Shown here one piece after another: positions 5,550-6,184 of a stretch of 6,184 nucleotides of DNA (position 1 is its first letter; each line of letters begins with the position of its first letter). A model generated the notes under the pieces. That model saw only the letters and a program-made list of their open reading frames with translations. It was not told the origin of the DNA and ran no database searches. Made by a program: the position numbers and the translations under genes. The stretch spans positions 1 through 6,184 of the forward strand of contig CABUVC010000099.1 in NCBI GenBank assembly GCA_902494855.1, read 5' to 3'. This DNA comes from an uncultured Collinsella sp. (lineage in GTDB: Bacteria > Actinomycetota > Coriobacteriia > Coriobacteriales > Coriobacteriaceae).

Positions 5550-5567
5550 ACGCTTGATACCGTTCAC
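5538..5567 (+). promoter_or_regulatory. LytTR-type direct repeat pair, distal
   Basis: ACCGTTTAC (5538-5546) and ACCGTTCAC (5559-5567) are direct repeats with a 12-bp spacer and a 21-bp period, each fitting seven of eight constrained positions of the LytTR consensus. The similarity extends outward: TACCGTTTACCAG against TACCGTTCACCGG matches at 11 of 13 positions. The orientation is opposite to the proximal pair, and no rightward promoter or gene follows, so it may act at a distance on arcA. Confidence 0.45.
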
Positions 5568-5646
5568 CGGAAACTCAGTATAAGGCCCAGCGGATACCGG
5601 CTCGCTTTACGGCCCCATTTGTAACAACTTGACTTTTCGGTATAGA

Positions 5647-5684
5647 AAAACGGACCCGCTTCACTAGGGAAACGGGTCCGTTTT
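5647..5684 (-). terminator. Strong intrinsic terminator (works in both directions)
   Basis: AAAACGGACCCG (5647-5658) and CGGGTCCGTTTT (5673-5684) form a perfect 12-bp stem; an inner TTC/GAA (5660-5662, 5669-5671) can extend it. The minus-strand 3' side ends in GTTTTTCTATA, a good U-tract, about 50 nt after the aminotransferase stop. The plus strand also ends in TTTT. It isolates the aminotransferase from the arc control region. Confidence 0.9.
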
Positions 5685-5733
5685 CGATTATCTTTGGCCA
5701 ATTTAGATAAGGCCATCGAAGATCATCGGAATC

Positions 5734-6184
5734 CTAGCGATCGAACTCCGCCAGTGCCTCGCCCAAAAGCCTCAGGCCCTCACGCAGAACGTCCTCGCTC
5801 GCGCAGTAGCCCAGGCGTGCGCCACAGGGAAGCTCAAAGCGGCTGCCGGGTACCAGCAGCACTCCCCTCTCGGACAGCAGGCGCTTGCAGAACTCCTCGT
5901 CGTCCTCGGGAATATCAAGCTGGATAAACGAGGTGGACACGCCCTGCGGCGCCGTCCAGGAAACGCGGTGCTGCGTATCGATCCAAGCCTGCGCGATATC
6001 GCGGTTGCCAAACACGATCTTGCGATTGCGCTCGAGGATCTTGTCCTTGTGCTCGAGCACGTAGGTCGCCAGGGCGTCATTGAACACGCCGCCGCAGATC
6101 ATGGTGTAATCGCGGTAGGTGCGGATGCGGTTGGATACCTCTTCGTCGGCCACAACCCAGCCCACGCGTGCCGCGGGCGTCGAA
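5734..6184 (-). CDS. PLP-dependent aminotransferase class I/II, C-terminal part
   Basis: The last 149 codons of a fold-type I aminotransferase; the 5' end and the PLP-binding lysine lie beyond the right edge. The visible part starts at STPAARVGWVVADEEV, the R-x-GW segment that follows the Schiff-base lysine motif in class I/II enzymes. It continues through RTYRDYTMICGGVFNDALATYVL and ILERNRKIVFGN. Near the end, FELPCGARLGYC holds the arginine that normally grips the substrate alpha-carboxylate. The RDYT and 'VSWTAPQGVSTSFIQLDIP' parts recall the branch annotated as capreomycidine-synthase-like (VioD) aminotransferases, but that is a weak impression and the substrate cannot be named. It ends with TAG (5734-5736) and is followed by a strong terminator, so it is a separate transcription unit from arcA. 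The frame remains open to the window edge, so the true start is not visible. Confidence 0.88.
   Translation of the reverse strand, partial: STPAARVGWVVADEEVSNRIRTYRDYTMICGGVFNDALATYVLEHKDKILERNRKIVFGNRDIAQAWIDTQHRVSWTAPQGVSTSFIQLDIPEDDEEFCKRLLSERGVLLVPGSRFELPCGARLGYCASEDVLREGLRLLGEALAEFDR

Larger units (their letters stand above)
5161..5640. other. AT-rich 480-bp control region upstream of arcA
   Basis: No coding potential is seen, and base composition drops sharply relative to the flanking genes, most clearly over about 5310-5580. Reading towards arcA it holds a LytTR-type pair (5538-5567), a palindrome (5524-5549), an ARG-box-like site (5484-5501) with a weaker relative (5445-5462), a second LytTR-type pair (5280-5309), a promoter candidate (5243-5271) and a leader hairpin (5181-5196). 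The length and number of sites suggest that arcA expression integrates several signals, as is common for ADI operons, which respond to arginine, oxygen and energy state. Confidence 0.6.

Noticed and set aside
5554..5568. TTGAT at 5554-5558 as an FNR/CRP-type half-site
   Set aside because: The matching ATCAA half at 4-bp spacing is missing; the sequence is TTCAC, part of the LytTR-type repeat.
5629..5646. TTGACT plus TATAGA on the plus strand as a rightward promoter
   Set aside because: The spacing is only 6 bp, and the next element is a terminator followed by an antisense gene.
1..6184. CRISPR array, tRNA or rRNA genes, and insertion sequences
   Set aside because: No regularly spaced repeats, no tRNA cloverleaf or rRNA core sequence, and no transposase frame were seen.

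Overview
The window looks like chromosomal DNA from a G+C-rich anaerobic actinobacterium, most plausibly of the class Coriobacteriia (Collinsella-like). This rests on the style of the proteins, a strong preference for G/C at third codon positions, an arginine deiminase cluster with a YfcC/DcuC-type carrier, and LytTR-type sites. It is an inference, not a database match. All five credible genes lie on the minus strand, so the biological reading order runs from high to low coordinates.

Right edge, 5734-6184: the C-terminal part of a fold-type I PLP aminotransferase, whose 5' end lies outside the window. It is closed by a strong intrinsic terminator at 5647-5684. Next comes a 480-bp, AT-rich, gene-free regulatory region (5161-5640). 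It holds two pairs of LytTR-type direct repeats, each with exactly 21-bp periodicity, an ARG-box-like site, a palindrome, and a promoter candidate for arcA.

Centre, 5160 down to 1192: a catabolic arginine cluster. arcA (arginine deiminase, 413 aa) converts arginine to citrulline. arcB/argF (ornithine carbamoyltransferase, 331 aa) converts citrulline to ornithine and carbamoyl phosphate. A YfcC/DcuC-superfamily permease (492 aa) is the likely arginine/ornithine exchanger, of the ArcD type known from streptococci. Hairpins separate the genes: two T-less stem-loops between arcA and arcB, and a 12-bp stem with a poor T-tract between arcB and the carrier. Carbamate kinase (arcC), which yields the ATP of the pathway, is not in the window.

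Left part, 707-1191: about 485 bp with no convincing gene but with a dense series of inverted repeats (seven hairpins between 832 and 1191, one with a perfect 14-bp outer stem). It lies at the 3' end of the carrier gene and looks like a structured 3'UTR/ncRNA or a dispersed repeat element. At its far end is a REP-like hairpin next to the promoter of the last gene, a DUF1846 protein (1-706) cut by the left edge.

The most unusual parts are the hairpin series at 832-1191 and the paired LytTR-like sites plus ARG box upstream of arcA.
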